Source of the DNA: Chamaea fasciata
Lineage: Eukaryota > Chordata > Aves > Passeriformes > Sylviidae
Assembly: GCA_029207755.1 (NCBI GenBank)
Contig: JARCOQ010000006.1
Location: 26,866,522 to 26,930,521, forward strand
Direction: 5' to 3'
Length of the DNA: 64,000 nucleotides
Both the position numbers and the translations under genes were made by a program. Below the pieces are notes generated by a model that did not search any database, was not told the DNA's origin, and saw only the letters and a list, made by a program, of their open reading frames with translations. Below, one piece after another: positions 33,483 to 53,698 of the stretch. Each line of letters begins with the position of its first letter. Within the stretch, counting starts at the first letter, position 1.

Positions 33483-33672
33483 ACAAAGGCTTTGTTCACC
33501 TGGAGCCTCAGTTTAGCCCTCTGGAAGCTGTCAACCTGCATGAAGTCAAAAACTTTGTTGTGGATGTGCAGGCTTACCCAGCACCAAAAATGTACTGGTT
33601 GAAGGATAATGTGACTCTGATTGAAAATCTTACGGAGATTGTTACTAGTTCCAACAGAGTCCAGGAAACGAG
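33483..33672 (+). CDS. PDGFRA: PDGFRA exon 7 (residues 311-373, Ig domain 4 first half)
   Basis: The acceptor is TTCACAG and the donor CGAG|GTAAAA. Together with exon 8 it forms Ig domain 4, which contacts its twin in the receptor dimer. I see no cysteine pair in this exon, consistent with this domain lacking the usual disulfide in PDGF receptors. It has sequons in DNVTL and ENLTE. Confidence 0.97.
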
Positions 33673-34185
33673 GTAAAAAACCTTCTGACCCTTACTTTGC
33701 CATGCTGACTTGACTTCCTCCTCCAGAAACCTGGGTACTGCTCCCACTCATTCTTTACACCTCAGTTTGCAGCTTCTTCCTGAGTGGCATTTAAAAATAG
33801 TTTATTTTATTCTTATTTATAGTTTTCTATTCTAAAGGGCAATGCCTATTTTACTTCTTCTTACTACCTTCATTACATCAACTAGAAGATTCCTGAGCAA
33901 AAAACCTCTTTGCTCCCTTTAACATGTCTTCACACCAATAATTTCTGGTTATTTCCAGTAAAATCAGGGCTTTGTCAGGTTCTTGCAGGAAGTAACTAAG
34001 GCTACTTCTTTCTCAGTTGTATGTTGATTGTTATTTACCACTTGAGTAATGACTTAGTTAAAGGCATGCTAGAAATGCTAAATGTCACTGTGTTATAATT
34101 GCAACACACCCAGATTACGTGTTGCACCAGAATTATTTTTTTATGCCTGCTTTAAAAATATAAACAAAACCTTGCATTTCTGCAG

Positions 34186-34301
34186 GTTTCAGAGTATTTT
34201 AAAATTGATACGGGCCAAGGAGGAAGACAGTGGATACTATACTTTGGTTGCTGAAAATGAAGATGAGATTAAAAGATACACCTTCTCATTGCTGATACAA
34301 G
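34186..34301 (+). CDS. PDGFRA: PDGFRA exon 8 (residues 374-412, Ig domain 4 second half)
   Basis: The acceptor is TTCTGCAG and the donor CAAG|GTAAGC. It encodes [15 protein letters not shown], the conserved Ig strand F region, here with tyrosine in place of cysteine. The phase is 2 to 1. Confidence 0.97.
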
Positions 34302-34775
34302 GTAAGCAGCCCCAAAGCCTTGCCCACCAGAACTCATGGCACACAGCAAAGACTTGATCCACTTACACAGCATTGCCTGGACCATGGATATATGAAAGGC
34401 ATGAACCAGGGCGAGCGGCAGAGTGCGTGCGTGTTATTCTCTGGAGCTTTTCTAGCCTGATGTTGGCTTTCACTTCTGCACTGGCCTTGAGCCAAGAAGA
34501 AACTTTATCCACACAGCTAAGTTATTCCAGCTGGCAGTAGGACGATAGCTCATTTAACATGACATGAAGACGTGGCACAACTGCAGCCCTTCCTTTTCAT
34601 TGCTCTAGCTTAGAATCCACTCTGTGCTACAGGAGATAAAGCACCTCCTAATTGAGTCTTTGTCTGTAGCTCTTGCTAAGGTGTTGGCCAAACAACACCT
34701 GTCCTGCCTTGAAATTTGAAGCTGCTTTTTTTTTGTACTGAGAAATATTTTAACAAACTCCTGACTCCTTCCCAG

Positions 34776-34902
34776 TTCCAGCTCTGATCTCAGCTCTTGT
34801 GGATGATCACCATGGCTCTGCAGGTGGGCAGACAGTGAGATGCTTGGCAGAGGGGACCCCGCTTCCTGATGTGGAATGGCTGGTTTGCAAGGACATTAAA
34901 AA
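34776..34902 (+). CDS. PDGFRA: PDGFRA exon 9 (residues 413-454, Ig domain 5 first half)
   Basis: The acceptor is CTTCCCAG and the donor AAAA|GTAAGA. It has the Ig5 cysteine in TVRCLAEG and an additional cysteine in WLVCKD, as in other PDGFRA proteins. The phase is 1 to 2. Confidence 0.97.
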
Positions 34903-35403
34903 GTAAGAGGAGTGGGTGGTTTCTTACCTGAAATATGACTTGCATTCTCAGTGATCTTAACATAATTAGTTATTGTACCATGTTTTCCTCATCAAGACCC
35001 AGTAAGTTTCAGATAATTCTTATTTCTCTTTAGAGGCAAGTTGCTCATATTTCAAGAGAGGTTGTCAGTGCCCTTCTTTTTACATCCTATAGGACACAAA
35101 ACAATGCATCAATTCAGGTTTCTCTTATAAAAGCTTTCTGTTCAGTAAGCCTACTCCAAGGACTTCACAGTCCAGGCTTGAGTAAGGATTTTGAGAAGTA
35201 CCTGTCCCTTCATTCAGCGAGTATTTTTATTTTGAAGGCAGAAAGGTGCAGATTTTTCAGAGATGCAGTCTAAAGACTGTTCTGGTCCTTAAATGTGTTA
35301 TTGTCAGAAGAAATTTGCAGGGAAAGGTAATTCTTGTTCTGTTCACTCTTACTTATCCATACCTACACCCAACGCCCATTTCCCCCATTATTCTTCTCTG
35401 CAG

Positions 35404-35597
35404 GTGCAGCAATGATACCTCATGGACCCTTTTGACTAATAACATCTCTGATATACACATGGAAGCCCACCTGGATGAGAAAAATATGGTGGAAAGCCAG
35501 GTGACCTTCCAGAAGGTAGAGGAAACCCTGGCTGTGCGATGTGTGGCAAGAAATGACCTTGGTGCTGTTACTCGAGAATTGAAACTTGTGGCTCCCA
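35404..35597 (+). CDS. PDGFRA: PDGFRA exon 10 (residues 455-519, Ig domain 5 second half)
   Basis: The acceptor is CTCTGCAG and the donor CCCA|GTGAGT. It encodes the membrane-proximal Ig5 end with [12 protein letters not shown], then the stalk leading to the membrane helix. The phase is 2 to 1. Confidence 0.97.
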
Positions 35598-36011
35598 GTG
35601 AGTTTGCTTTGTCCTACTATGCAATTACTACAGCCAGTTTGACCAGTTGGAGTTTGCTCCAACTCACCCCAGTTCAGTCCTAATGGATAAAAATATGATT
35701 GCTGTAGATAATAAATTAAAGTGGATTTTTTTTCCATCTGCTTTTTGCTTATTATGTAGCTCCATAGTTCATTTTACTATTTTATCAGAACTGGCTACGG
35801 GACATTCTTCTAGACAATCTGCATTTGGTTTTGAAACAAGATAGCAGAGCAGCTCTGGGCTTGGAAGACTTTATAGTCACTAACCTCAGGAACTGCTCCT
35901 GCCACTTTAGCAGGATACAGGAACTTCAATGATAGGGGAGGCGGGTGTCTTATGTGTGTGATGTTCATCATGGCTCATGAGAAAAATATGGTCTATCTTT
36001 TTACTCCACAG

Positions 36012-40622
<4,611 letters not shown>

Positions 40623-41198
40623 TAAATTAATTCTTCGTATCTAGAGTTGAAATTGAATGGTGAAATGATGGGATTTTAAAATGATATGTAAGATTGCTTT
40701 ATGGCATTTCAAGCCTGAAGATACCTAGGCTTTTGAAAACATCCAAAGTTCAGGTTTAGCTCAACAGCTACAATAAATCAACAAATATTGAGAAAGATGA
40801 AATAACCATGAATGCCTGTGAACAAAGAGAGCTATACAACAAGGGGGAAAAGGCAGGTCTTGTATAAGAATCTTAAGTTCACTGAAGATTTCCTGGTTCA
40901 TGAGAACTGAGAATCTGATGCAGTGATTCTGTCGAAACCATGGTGAGCTTGCTTGTATTGAATGAGCAGCTTGTAGAGTGCTTCTGTGCCACATGTGCAA
41001 TCCACTACACCCCTGGAGAGGGACAAATAGACTGGGTCAGTTTGTGAGTTCCTTATTAATCATTTGTGGCTCCTCTCCAAGCCTTAAGGAAGACACTTAT
41101 CAAGTAAAGGGTATGGTGGCAGCAGTGCTCCAATGAGGCAAGCAAGGAGAAATTTTTTGTTAATATAAAAAAGGTGACTGCTACCACTGAGTGGCTAA

Positions 41199-41336
<138 letters not shown>

Positions 41337-42087
41337 TGACAAAATAAAGGTTTGCTGTGGAGTCATCATTCAGTATTTAACAAGCACATTGATGCCTAAC
41401 GAGTTTTAGGGTTTTATGTTATCTTCATGTATTTGTAGCTTTGTAGACTGTTAAATGTCTAGGTATAACTTCTAGTACTTTTCCAGCTTTCTTTCCCACA
41501 GTGAACAAATGTTTATTGATGTGTTCCCTAAATTTTGTCTAGTCTTGCCTGTTAGTTTACTAAGGCCCTTTTATTTTGCACCATGTAATCATATACACAA
41601 TAAAGGTACGGTAGGAGATTGGGGGTAGAGCTCCAGTGGGGCAGAACTCAGGGCAGAGGTTAGCTAACCAACTGCTCCTCTAATTGGACAATATTGGCTA
41701 GATATTCTAATTGCCCTATTTTATAAAACTGTACAAATTTAATTCTGAGCACAGGTTTTTTTGCCATATTGTGTACCTGAAGGCTTTTATGTTACCATTC
41801 CAACGTTGTTTGGAAAAGTTTGTGTTCTATTTCCAGGCATCAACACAGGTTTCAGTAAAGGATTTACCAATAAATAAATATTTACTATAATAAAATAAAT
41901 AAATATAAACAAATATAGATTTTCAGAAAACTTCTTGGTATTTGGTAATAATTGCAGTCATAACTTAGCCGATAGAAATGTATTAACTTACAGTTCTATT
42001 TTCTACTACTTTTGGAGTCTTTTTGTATTTGTTTCTGTTTTTCAAAAACTCCACTCACCAATGCATAATTTTGCTTTATTTTAACAG

Positions 42088-42241
42088 GTCCTATTTACAT
42101 CATTACTGAATACTGTTTTTATGGTGATTTGGTGAACTACCTGCATAAGAATAGGGACAATTTCCTGAACCGACACCCAGAAAAGCCTAAAAAAGATTTG
42201 GATATCTTTGGAATGAACCCTGCTGATGAAAGCACAAGAAG
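42088..42241 (+). CDS. PDGFRA: PDGFRA exon 15 (residues 668-718, hinge and start of insert)
   Basis: The acceptor is TTTTAACAG and the donor GAAG|GTGGGG. It has gatekeeper T674 in IITEYC, the hinge, and the start of the kinase insert. The donor is atypical, running into eight Gs rather than GTAAGT. The phase is 1 to 2. Confidence 0.97.
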
Positions 42242-42535
42242 GTGGGGGGGGAAAAAGAAAAAAAGAAAAATATGACCTGAGACTTATTTTACCCTTATTG
42301 CATTACCCTGATTCATTGGTTTAAACTGCTCCCTAATTTTTCTCGTTAGACTTTTATTTATCAGGTTTCATAGGTCTGGGAAGGTTTCAACATTATTCAA
42401 TCTCCCCAACATGTGTTCTAGATTTGTGTTTCCTGCATGTAGACGTGCCTGCAGTCTGAGGACCCCTGTGGTTTCTCCACAGATATCCTGACATCTCAAA
42501 GATTTTTAATAATAAATCACAGCCCAGTGTTTCTT

Positions 42536-42580
42536 CTTCTTAAAATAAACAAAACAAAACAAAAACAAACAAAAAACCCC
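42536..42580. repeat. A/C-rich low-complexity tract in intron 15
   Basis: AAAC/CAAA units lie in the AT-rich intron, similar in type to the longer tract at 13.1 kb. Confidence 0.8.
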
Positions 42581-43208
42581 CATCCTTTTGGCTCTACACA
42601 CCAAAAACTTTAAAAATAAAGTGCATTTACCTGTCTCCTTGTTTCCATGCTTGGGGAGTTTCCACTGTGTAAAAGTCCTTCCCTTCAACAACCTGTCAGA
42701 GCTTGTTCTCCAAGCCCAAGTCTCTCCTTTCTCTACCAATGGCTTAGCCAGTGCTAATGGTTAATGTTCATCCCAGAACTTTTTCGAGATGATGGCTGAT
42801 GAAGTTTGTCATCATACATTCAAAAATAATGTAATGCCATAAAATGAGCCAGGATTTAAAAGGTGAACAGAGATTCATCCAAAAAGTCACTCAGACAAAT
42901 AGATCAACTGACTTGGTAGCTGAGTAAAGTCAGTAATATTCATCTGGGCATGGGTTTGCTCAGCAGGACTGGATTTGATGCAAACTGTCTGGGTGAATAA
43001 ATTACACATATCATTTGGAATACCTTGAGCTAAAAGCCCTAGGTAGTGATATTTGAGTTCAGTGGGATTTTGGGAAATAAGGCATGGTTACATGCCTGAT
43101 TGTTGGCAAAAGCCCAAGTTTGAAGCACTTGTGTTTGACTACAGTAATGCACAGTAACGTGCACATAGATGTTGGTTATGTTATACATATGGTATATAGT
43201 AATGATCT

Positions 43209-43209
43209 T

Positions 43210-43240
<31 letters not shown>

Positions 43241-43313
43241 GTATATATTCTTCTTGTTAGGGAATATATACATATATATGTATATATATATGTATATATT
43301 CCCTAACAAGAAG
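43209..43313. repeat. TA-rich repeat with a perfect 30-bp-arm hairpin in intron 15
   Basis: An alternating TA/TG tract (about 43209-43249) is followed by a palindrome. Arms 43250-43279 and 43284-43313 are perfectly complementary around a 4-nt loop (GTAT). The outer 14 bp of each arm (CTTCTTGTTAGGGA and its complement) are non-simple sequence, so the inversion is not just TA symmetry. Confidence 0.97.
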
Positions 43314-43429
43314 CCAGCTGTTGAATTTCACATCAATACAATGGTACACCTGAAGTAAATGGTTAGATATGCACATACTGTGACAGGGAAGTGACTAGTT
43401 GATACACTTGTATTTTTTTCTAATTTCAG

Positions 43430-43596
43430 TTATGTGATACTATCATTTGAAAACACTGGAGAATACATGGACATGAAACAAGCTGATACCACTCAGTATG
43501 TGCCAATGCTGGAAAGGAAGGAGGGCTCTAAATACTCTGATATTCAGAGATCTGTGTATGACCGGCCTGCTTCATATAAGAAGAAATCCATGTCAG
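43430..43596 (+). CDS. PDGFRA: PDGFRA exon 16 (residues 719-774, kinase insert)
   Basis: The acceptor is CTAATTTCAG and the donor TCAG|GTAATG. It carries docking tyrosines Y720 (SHP2), Y731 in EYMDM and Y742 in QYVPM (both YxxM PI3K sites), and Y754, Y762 and Y768. All are present at human numbering. The phase is 2 to 1. Confidence 0.98.
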
Positions 43597-44672
43597 GTAA
43601 TGTAGAACTGTCTCTTCTGCATATATCACTAATACAAATGACTCTTGTGTAAACACATTTCTTGTTTTTGTCCTCTAAATGCACACAAACTGTTTAGCTC
43701 TGTTCAGCAAGAGTGTGAGCATAAGCTGTAAGCTAAAACTTGTGTTCTTCCATTCTGCTCTGGGGGTTGGGGTGCATGCCGCTGGAGCAGAAGAGGTCCA
43801 GTTGTGTATTTGTTTCTGTGCTGAAGCACTGTGGTTGTGCTTTGCAATGGGGCTGTAGGCACTCTTTGGAGGCAGTGTTTTTATCAGTCTTGTAGTTTGA
43901 AGGATTTTTAGCAAAGCAATGACCAGTAATAATAGTAGTTTATATTGTACTGTTTTCACTTGTATTTCACATTAACTGACACCAAATGCAGAACACTCCC
44001 AAATATTTTCCTGGATTATGTAATGAAGATAATGAATGCATCCTATTCCCTGTCCCTGTTCTCAGAAACCAAATATGCTTTTGCTTAAAAACAGACACCG
44101 TCACTTCTGCCACCAGGCCTCAGAAGCCGAACCATATCCAGTCCCAGATTAACATGGCAGACTTATGTACTCATGCTCTAGGACAGTCAGATAAAATGAA
44201 TCACTGAATTTTGACTGGTTTTTTTCTGGAATTTTTCATAAAAGAAATAAGATCTATTGCCATAGAATTATTGACCCTTTTTGCTGGTATTGGATTAGTC
44301 CCAGTGAATACTTCCTGGGAAACAAGTGTTCAACAAAAGTAAACAGATAAGAATGTACGTGCATGCACAAAACCCTAATGAAGGCATCACCTCTAAAGAA
44401 ATATTTTTGTACCACACACTGAGTAAACAACCTGCGTGACAGTCCAGTAATGGCCAGTAACACTTCTTTTTCACTTTTTCCTACTGTTCCCAGGAGAAAA
44501 AAGTTACAGACAGGAGAAAACCCAAACCCGTTATTGAATACCGGCTGTTTTTAAAAATGCAGTATGTGTCAGTGACTGATGCAGACATTAAAAGTGGTAA
44601 TAGTTACTGTGAAATTACTGTTTTGGTCATGGTACTCTGCGAAAATTATCAGCTCAGAATAATGATAGGTAG

Positions 44673-44879
<207 letters not shown>

Positions 44880-45381
44880 TGAATAAGGTGTAAAAATGTA
44901 TTCTACAGCTATGGTTTTAATTTTAGATTTTGATCATATGACATAATACAGTATTCTTTTGGAGATATAGACAGCTTTTTCACTTACCTGGAAACAGAGA
45001 TCACCATGGTGGGAAAAAATCAAAGCAGCAATCACTCGTCTTCCCCTGCTGCATCCTGTGATATTGCTGGAGTCAGGGTGCCAGAGATGGTGGAGGACCA
45101 AAGTAGGGTCTGGCTGAAGGGTCCATGCAGTCACAAACCAGCATGGTCAGAAGCACAGGCAGATCATTAGTACATGATGGGTAGAATGGGGAAGGGTGAC
45201 CTCACTTTTGCCTCCTCCCCCCTAAAATGCATCTGTGTGAGACCTCACTGGTCCTGAGGCCTGGTGTCTTCCTGCCCCTGTTATCAGGTGCTTGTTCAGT
45301 AGAAGGTCTTCTTAGGACTGTACCCAGAAAGTCAGCCCTTTTGTAAGGGCAGTGGCAGTCATGGAAAAAGCATGTTCTTGA

Positions 45382-45537
<156 letters not shown>

Positions 45538-45755
45538 TGATCTCTGGAGTTCTGCTTTAACTGAAATGAAAATTGTCAATTTAAAATGCTGTTTCATGTT
45601 CTTGCCATTTAGTGTTGGTTACAGTAATTGACCATTGGGATGAATGCTCCTCAGAACAACTTATCTTCAGACCATTAATTCCTGTAACTTTTCTAGCTCT
45701 GCTTTAAAGCCAAAAAGTGCACATTTAGTACTTCACAGTATGATAGTTTTAAATG

Positions 45756-45800
45756 GCAACTGGATAAATTATTTAATTGCAACTGGATAAATTATTAAGG
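45756..45800. repeat. Short direct duplication in intron 18
   Basis: CAACTGGATAAATTATT occurs twice in close succession (near 45757 and 45780). It is a small slippage-type duplication. Confidence 0.8.
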
Positions 45801-46084
45801 AACTGTCAAACAATGACATATCAGACCTAGTTCAGCAGTGCTAGATTTTGCATCATACCCTCAATGATTTGCTACCTGGTCATTTGCTAGTAATGAAATG
45901 AATGCAGTTATGGTTTAACTAGTTTTTGTGGGGAGCAACAAGTAGCATTGCTTATAATCCAGATACCTCTCTATTAAATTGAATTTAAAATAAACACTAG
46001 CAAGGTCAACACAACTTTTCTTATAGAGAGATGTTATTCCTGGCTATCAAACAACAATTGCAATGGTAAGCATTTATTTAATGA

Positions 46085-48196
<2,112 letters not shown>

Positions 48197-48239
48197 TAGC
48201 TTCTCTTTGATCAGTTATGTGTCTCTACCAGCTAGTTAA

Positions 48240-48380
<141 letters not shown>

Positions 48381-49057
48381 TAATTTTTTCTGTGTTTTGT
48401 GTATACTGCTTCAGAGGGAATTATAAGCATTGCTCCATCCAGCCATGAGAGCCATGTGCACTGAACTGGCACATTCTAACCTATGTGAATTATGTGATTA
48501 GCATGGGGACATTGCATGTTCAGTTTCTTCATTTGAGGTTGCTGAGAGAAGCAGTTCTGCAGTATTAACTGGGAACAAGAACTCTTCATGTCTAATTAAA
48601 TCTTAACAATTTTTCTACTGGACAACTAGTTTTATATGTTTTCATGGGATTTTGTAGGCTGTGAGATAATTCTGTAAATAGGACTTCGTGGCCCATGTGC
48701 ATAATCTCCGTCTCCTTCTTTGGACCCTGATACCAGCAAGTTTTCCCCTCATACTTCCGATAGCTCTGGACAAGTTGTGACTGCCCCACCATTTAGTGTT
48801 TCATTTTTCCCACCTACCTTAACTCCCTTCTCCCTATCTTCCTTTCACATCTATTTGTCTGCTTTGTGCTGCCACAAATCTTTGCTCCTGCATCATCTAA
48901 AATTATGTGCCACTTCTCCCTTCAAAGCAATTGAAGATTCTGGACTTCTCTATTCAGTGTTGCTGGCTCATAGGGCAGAATATTTGCTAGGCCCATCTGA
49001 AGAAAGGCAGCCTTAGTGAATAGCATCTAATGAGGGGGTTGAAATGAATATTTTCAG

Positions 49058-49293
49058 AGCTATGAGAAGATTCATCTGGACTTCCTGAAAAGTGATCACC
49101 CAGCTGTCACACGCATGAGAGGGGACTGTGACAATGCTTACATTGGTGTAACCTACAAGAATGAAGACAAGTTAAAGGACAGGGAGAGTGGATTTGATGA
49201 GCAGAGGCTGAGTGCTGACAGTGGATACATCATTCCCCTGCCTGACATTGACCCTGTCTCTGAGGATGAGCTTGGCAAAAGAAATAGACACAG
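49058..49293 (+). CDS. PDGFRA: PDGFRA exon 22 (residues 961-1038, C-terminal tail)
   Basis: The acceptor is ATTTTCAG and the donor ACAG|GTAGGT. It carries docking Y988 and the tyrosine equivalent to human Y1018 (here 1017) in DSGYIIPLP. Relative to human as I remember it, single residues are missing near 997 and near 1031. The residues before Y988 read RGDCDNAY, where human has RVDSDNAY. Confidence 0.97.
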
Positions 49294-50481
<1,188 letters not shown>

Positions 50482-50555
50482 CCCCACAGACACCTGCCAG
50501 CTCTGCACGCAGGGAAGCTGCCCGTGTTGTCTACAGACTTCTGCTCCACAGAGAA

Positions 50556-50562
50556 AACCACT
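50556..50562 (+). other. miR-140-5p seed match 1
   Basis: AACCACT complements positions 2-8 of miR-140-5p (7mer-m8). It lies 75 nt after the stop codon. Confidence 0.5.
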
Positions 50563-51002
50563 TTATCGCAACGTCAAGGATGTGAAGAGGAGGTGGATTT
50601 GTAGAAAGCAACTCCCAGAAATGCGCAGAGGAATCAGCCTGAGTATAAATGAGAGAGACATGTTGAAGATGGATTTTTTTAGTGTTGCTTCTTGCAGTAC
50701 TTCAGTAGCATCTCAGTGTTGTTTGCCATTCCATCTGGTAGGAGGATGAAGGGAAAGGCCACAAACAGACCAGTTTTGTGTTTCAAGGGCATTCATATGA
50801 CTTTGATGGATCAATTTTCCACTGCAGCAATAATTTACCACTGTAATTATGTAAATAACTGTCTACTCAAGGATCTTTCGAGGTGCGCATTGAACATATG
50901 CCATGGATTTTAGAAGAGGTCATTCATGAATTTTGTGTATTCCTCCCTCAGTCTCAGTGTCAGCTGCTGTTGAACTATCATGTGAATTGAAGAACATGCA
51001 AA

Positions 51003-51009
51003 AACCACT
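51003..51009 (+). other. miR-140-5p seed match 2
   Basis: AACCACT complements positions 2-8 of miR-140-5p (7mer-m8). Confidence 0.5.
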
Positions 51010-51569
51010 TCTGGACCAAAAAGGTCTAAAACCACCAGGGACTGACCGGTACTATAAAACATGTTACTTTCTACCATTAATGCAAGTAAAGGGGAATAAT
51101 AATGATAATAATAATGATAATTAAAAGTCAGTCTATGATAGGTGTTAGAACCTAGTAAGTCTTTATTAACTATAGAAGGTAGCTGTTTTCAAGATAATAC
51201 TACTACTGTTTTCAGTAACACTAAATGTATATTTTACAATCCATTGTCCTTCAGTAAAAGCACAGTATCAAAACACTTTTTTAAGTGCAGGGGAGAAATT
51301 TCCAGCCCATAAAATTTCATGAAACAATTCCTTTCTTTTTTTTTTTTTTTGATCTACACAGAATGATAATTGTTCGGGTTAGCCAAAACTACTTTAACAT
51401 GGAGAAAAAAAATTAAGATTTTTTTCTCTCATGAGCTGAGTAGCTTTTCTAATCAGATATACTAGAAGCAATCAGTTTTCTGATTAAGTGAGGTTCCAAA
51501 AAATGAAATTTGAAATAAAAAAAAATTATGCCAGATTTCCAAGATGCTGGAGAATGGAAGATTATCATA

Positions 51570-51577
51570 AACCACTA
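51570..51577 (+). other. miR-140-5p seed match 3 (8mer)
   Basis: AACCACTA is a full 8mer site, in an AT-rich and therefore accessible setting. Confidence 0.55.
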
Positions 51578-51670
51578 GCAATATCCCATTATTAGTGTTT
51601 CGTGGGTCAAAAGAAATCTTATCATGAAGTTAGCTGTGAAGAACTGATTCGATATTTGAACTGTTCAAGG

Positions 51671-51676
51671 AATAAA
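51671..51676 (+). terminator. Internal AATAAA, possible proximal poly(A) signal
   Basis: Use here would give a 1.2 kb 3' UTR that keeps the miR-140 sites but loses both miR-34 sites. I see no strong GT-rich downstream element. Confidence 0.25.
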
Positions 51677-51986
51677 GATATTTCTCCTAGCCTGAAACGT
51701 GAGTTCAAACAATCAGAAATAAATATGCAGAAAACATTGTCTTAGTTTTCAAATTTAAACAGGAGCAGAAAACTCTACTATCTTTGCAAATGGTAACTAC
51801 AAGAGGGAAATGCTTCTAGGAGTGTTTTTTGGAAGAAGGTGCATGAAAATGAGCCTGCTCTCAGCCTGCAATTGTTGGTTTTTGACACCACTTACATGAA
51901 CAAAGTATTATGATTACTGCTATCACTGTACAATGTGTTATTGAGATACGATACTTTGGAAGACTTACATGTGAAAAAAAGTACAT

Positions 51987-51994
51987 CACTGCCA
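51987..51994 (+). other. miR-34/449 seed match 1 (8mer)
   Basis: CACTGCCA is a full 8mer site for the miR-34/449 family. Confidence 0.5.
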
Positions 51995-53450
51995 AGGGCC
52001 CCATCCTTTCTGGTACTCAACTTTCAAACTTTGCCTTAATTCAGTGCAATGAGCCTCCCGTAGGATATGCCCAGCTTCTGTTACGACATAACCAATGCAA
52101 ATGTGGTGCAAACTCATTCCTGTGTTTGCAGTATTTTCCTAGGGAGTGTGAAAGAGTGACTGACAGAACATGCCATCATCTTACACTACAGTTTACCTTC
52201 AAATGGCTCTACAAAAAGCTTCGTAAGTCCCCTTGACTTCACTTGTGGACAGTTACAGACCAAATAAAAGCAAATGCAATATGGGCAGTGTTGCAGTGTG
52301 GGACACTGCACAGGCAAGTAATTCTGGGTCTGGGTTTCAAGCTGTCACCTTGCTGAGGCCATGCACAAGATCACAGCAAATGTGAAAACAGGACCTGAAG
52401 CGAACCTCCACCTTTTCAACCCTGATGGAAGCTGACAATCAGAAGGAATGGTGAATGATGGTGCATTCTTTACTTCTTGCATTCGACAGATTAAGAACAA
52501 GTGTCTTCCTGGGACCATGCTTTTGCCAAACATGTCACTGAGCTCTGTATGGGGACAACTGTGAAACACAGACTCTTGATATAGCCAGGACAGATGAGAT
52601 GGCGTGAAATCTCCCTCCAGTTATGAATTATGAATTGAGGAAGCACAAATTGCCTATGGATATCCCAGATATCTGAATGGCCACTTGAGATGACATGTGC
52701 CTTAATTTGCATGTGTAGTCTTTACAACTACACATTCAAATTAGGCAAGAAATTTCACCTGCATTTTTGCACATGGCCTAGTATTCTTCAGGGTTTGAAA
52801 ATCAGCCCCAGCATGTTTCATTATATCAGTTACTGGAATCTAAGGACATTTTCATGCAGGTTTGACTTGCCCTCACCAGCCTCATTCTGTATCTCACAGT
52901 GCATCTCAGCCTAGACTCACATGGTGAACCAGAGATGGCTCACTTTCTGGTACACAGTAGTGTTAACTCTTCATCTTGTCATGAGTATTGTGCAGATCAG
53001 TTGCATCTGTGGCAGGGGTCTAGTCAAACCCAGCTCACCGCAGGCTTGGAATCAGACAAGCTGGCCTGGAAACTGGAATGAGAAGGAGAGGAAGAGAGAG
53101 GATTTACTTGAGAGGGAGAAGTGTGAGAGGATGAATTGTTTAGTTTCACAATATTATCAGTATTACAGACTTTTTTTTTTATGGCTTACTTTTTGAGAAG
53201 CCACTGGAAGAGATATTCCCAAACCTTTTGCTACAGTAATTGTATAACGACAATCAGTGTTATCCTATGAAATGCAGCTTTTGATTTGGAATGGCCAACC
53301 AATTCCTTACAGTGTGGTCTGCAACTTGTACAAAATGGTCCTATTACATGATGAAGGACGTGAGATATGATGATGTTATACATCAATATGTATATAAGTA
53401 TTTTTATATAGACTTCTAGAATACTGCCAAAACATTTATGACAGCTATAT

Positions 53451-53457
53451 CACTGCC
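53451..53457 (+). other. miR-34/449 seed match 2
   Basis: CACTGCC is a 7mer-m8 match about 240 nt before the distal poly(A) signal. Confidence 0.4.
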
Positions 53458-53542
53458 TTTGTTTATATGTTTTTTACTGTGATATATTCCACAGGCACGT
53501 TAACTGTTGCACTTTGAATGTCCAAAAGCTATATTTTAGAAT

Positions 53543-53548
53543 AATAAA
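53543..53548 (+). terminator. Internal AATAAA near the 3' end
   Basis: It lies in ATAATAAAAAAGG and is followed by GT-containing sequence. It could be an alternative end 150 nt before the main one. Confidence 0.4.
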
Positions 53549-53692
53549 AAAGGAAGTGTTTCCAAAATGATGGCTGTTGTGAAATGTTTGAAGAAGGGCA
53601 AAGTGATGGTAGGCACAAAATGTATTTCAAAAATGCCCCTGTTGATATTTTGTCTCTGAAAAAAACCTTGTAAATTAAGATCTCTATATTTC

Positions 53693-53698
53693 AATAAA
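53693..53698 (+). terminator. PDGFRA main poly(A) signal AATAAA
   Basis: TTTCAATAAATGATATATAA is followed by a GT-rich element (GGATATGTGAGGGGTCT) starting about 18 nt downstream. The arrangement matches a canonical cleavage site, and I recall the mammalian gene ending in very similar sequence. Confidence 0.85.

Noticed and set aside
51910..52236. 108-codon frame in the PDGFRA 3' UTR
   Set aside because: It lies inside a contiguous 3' UTR, has no start context or protein features, and contains a microRNA seed match instead.
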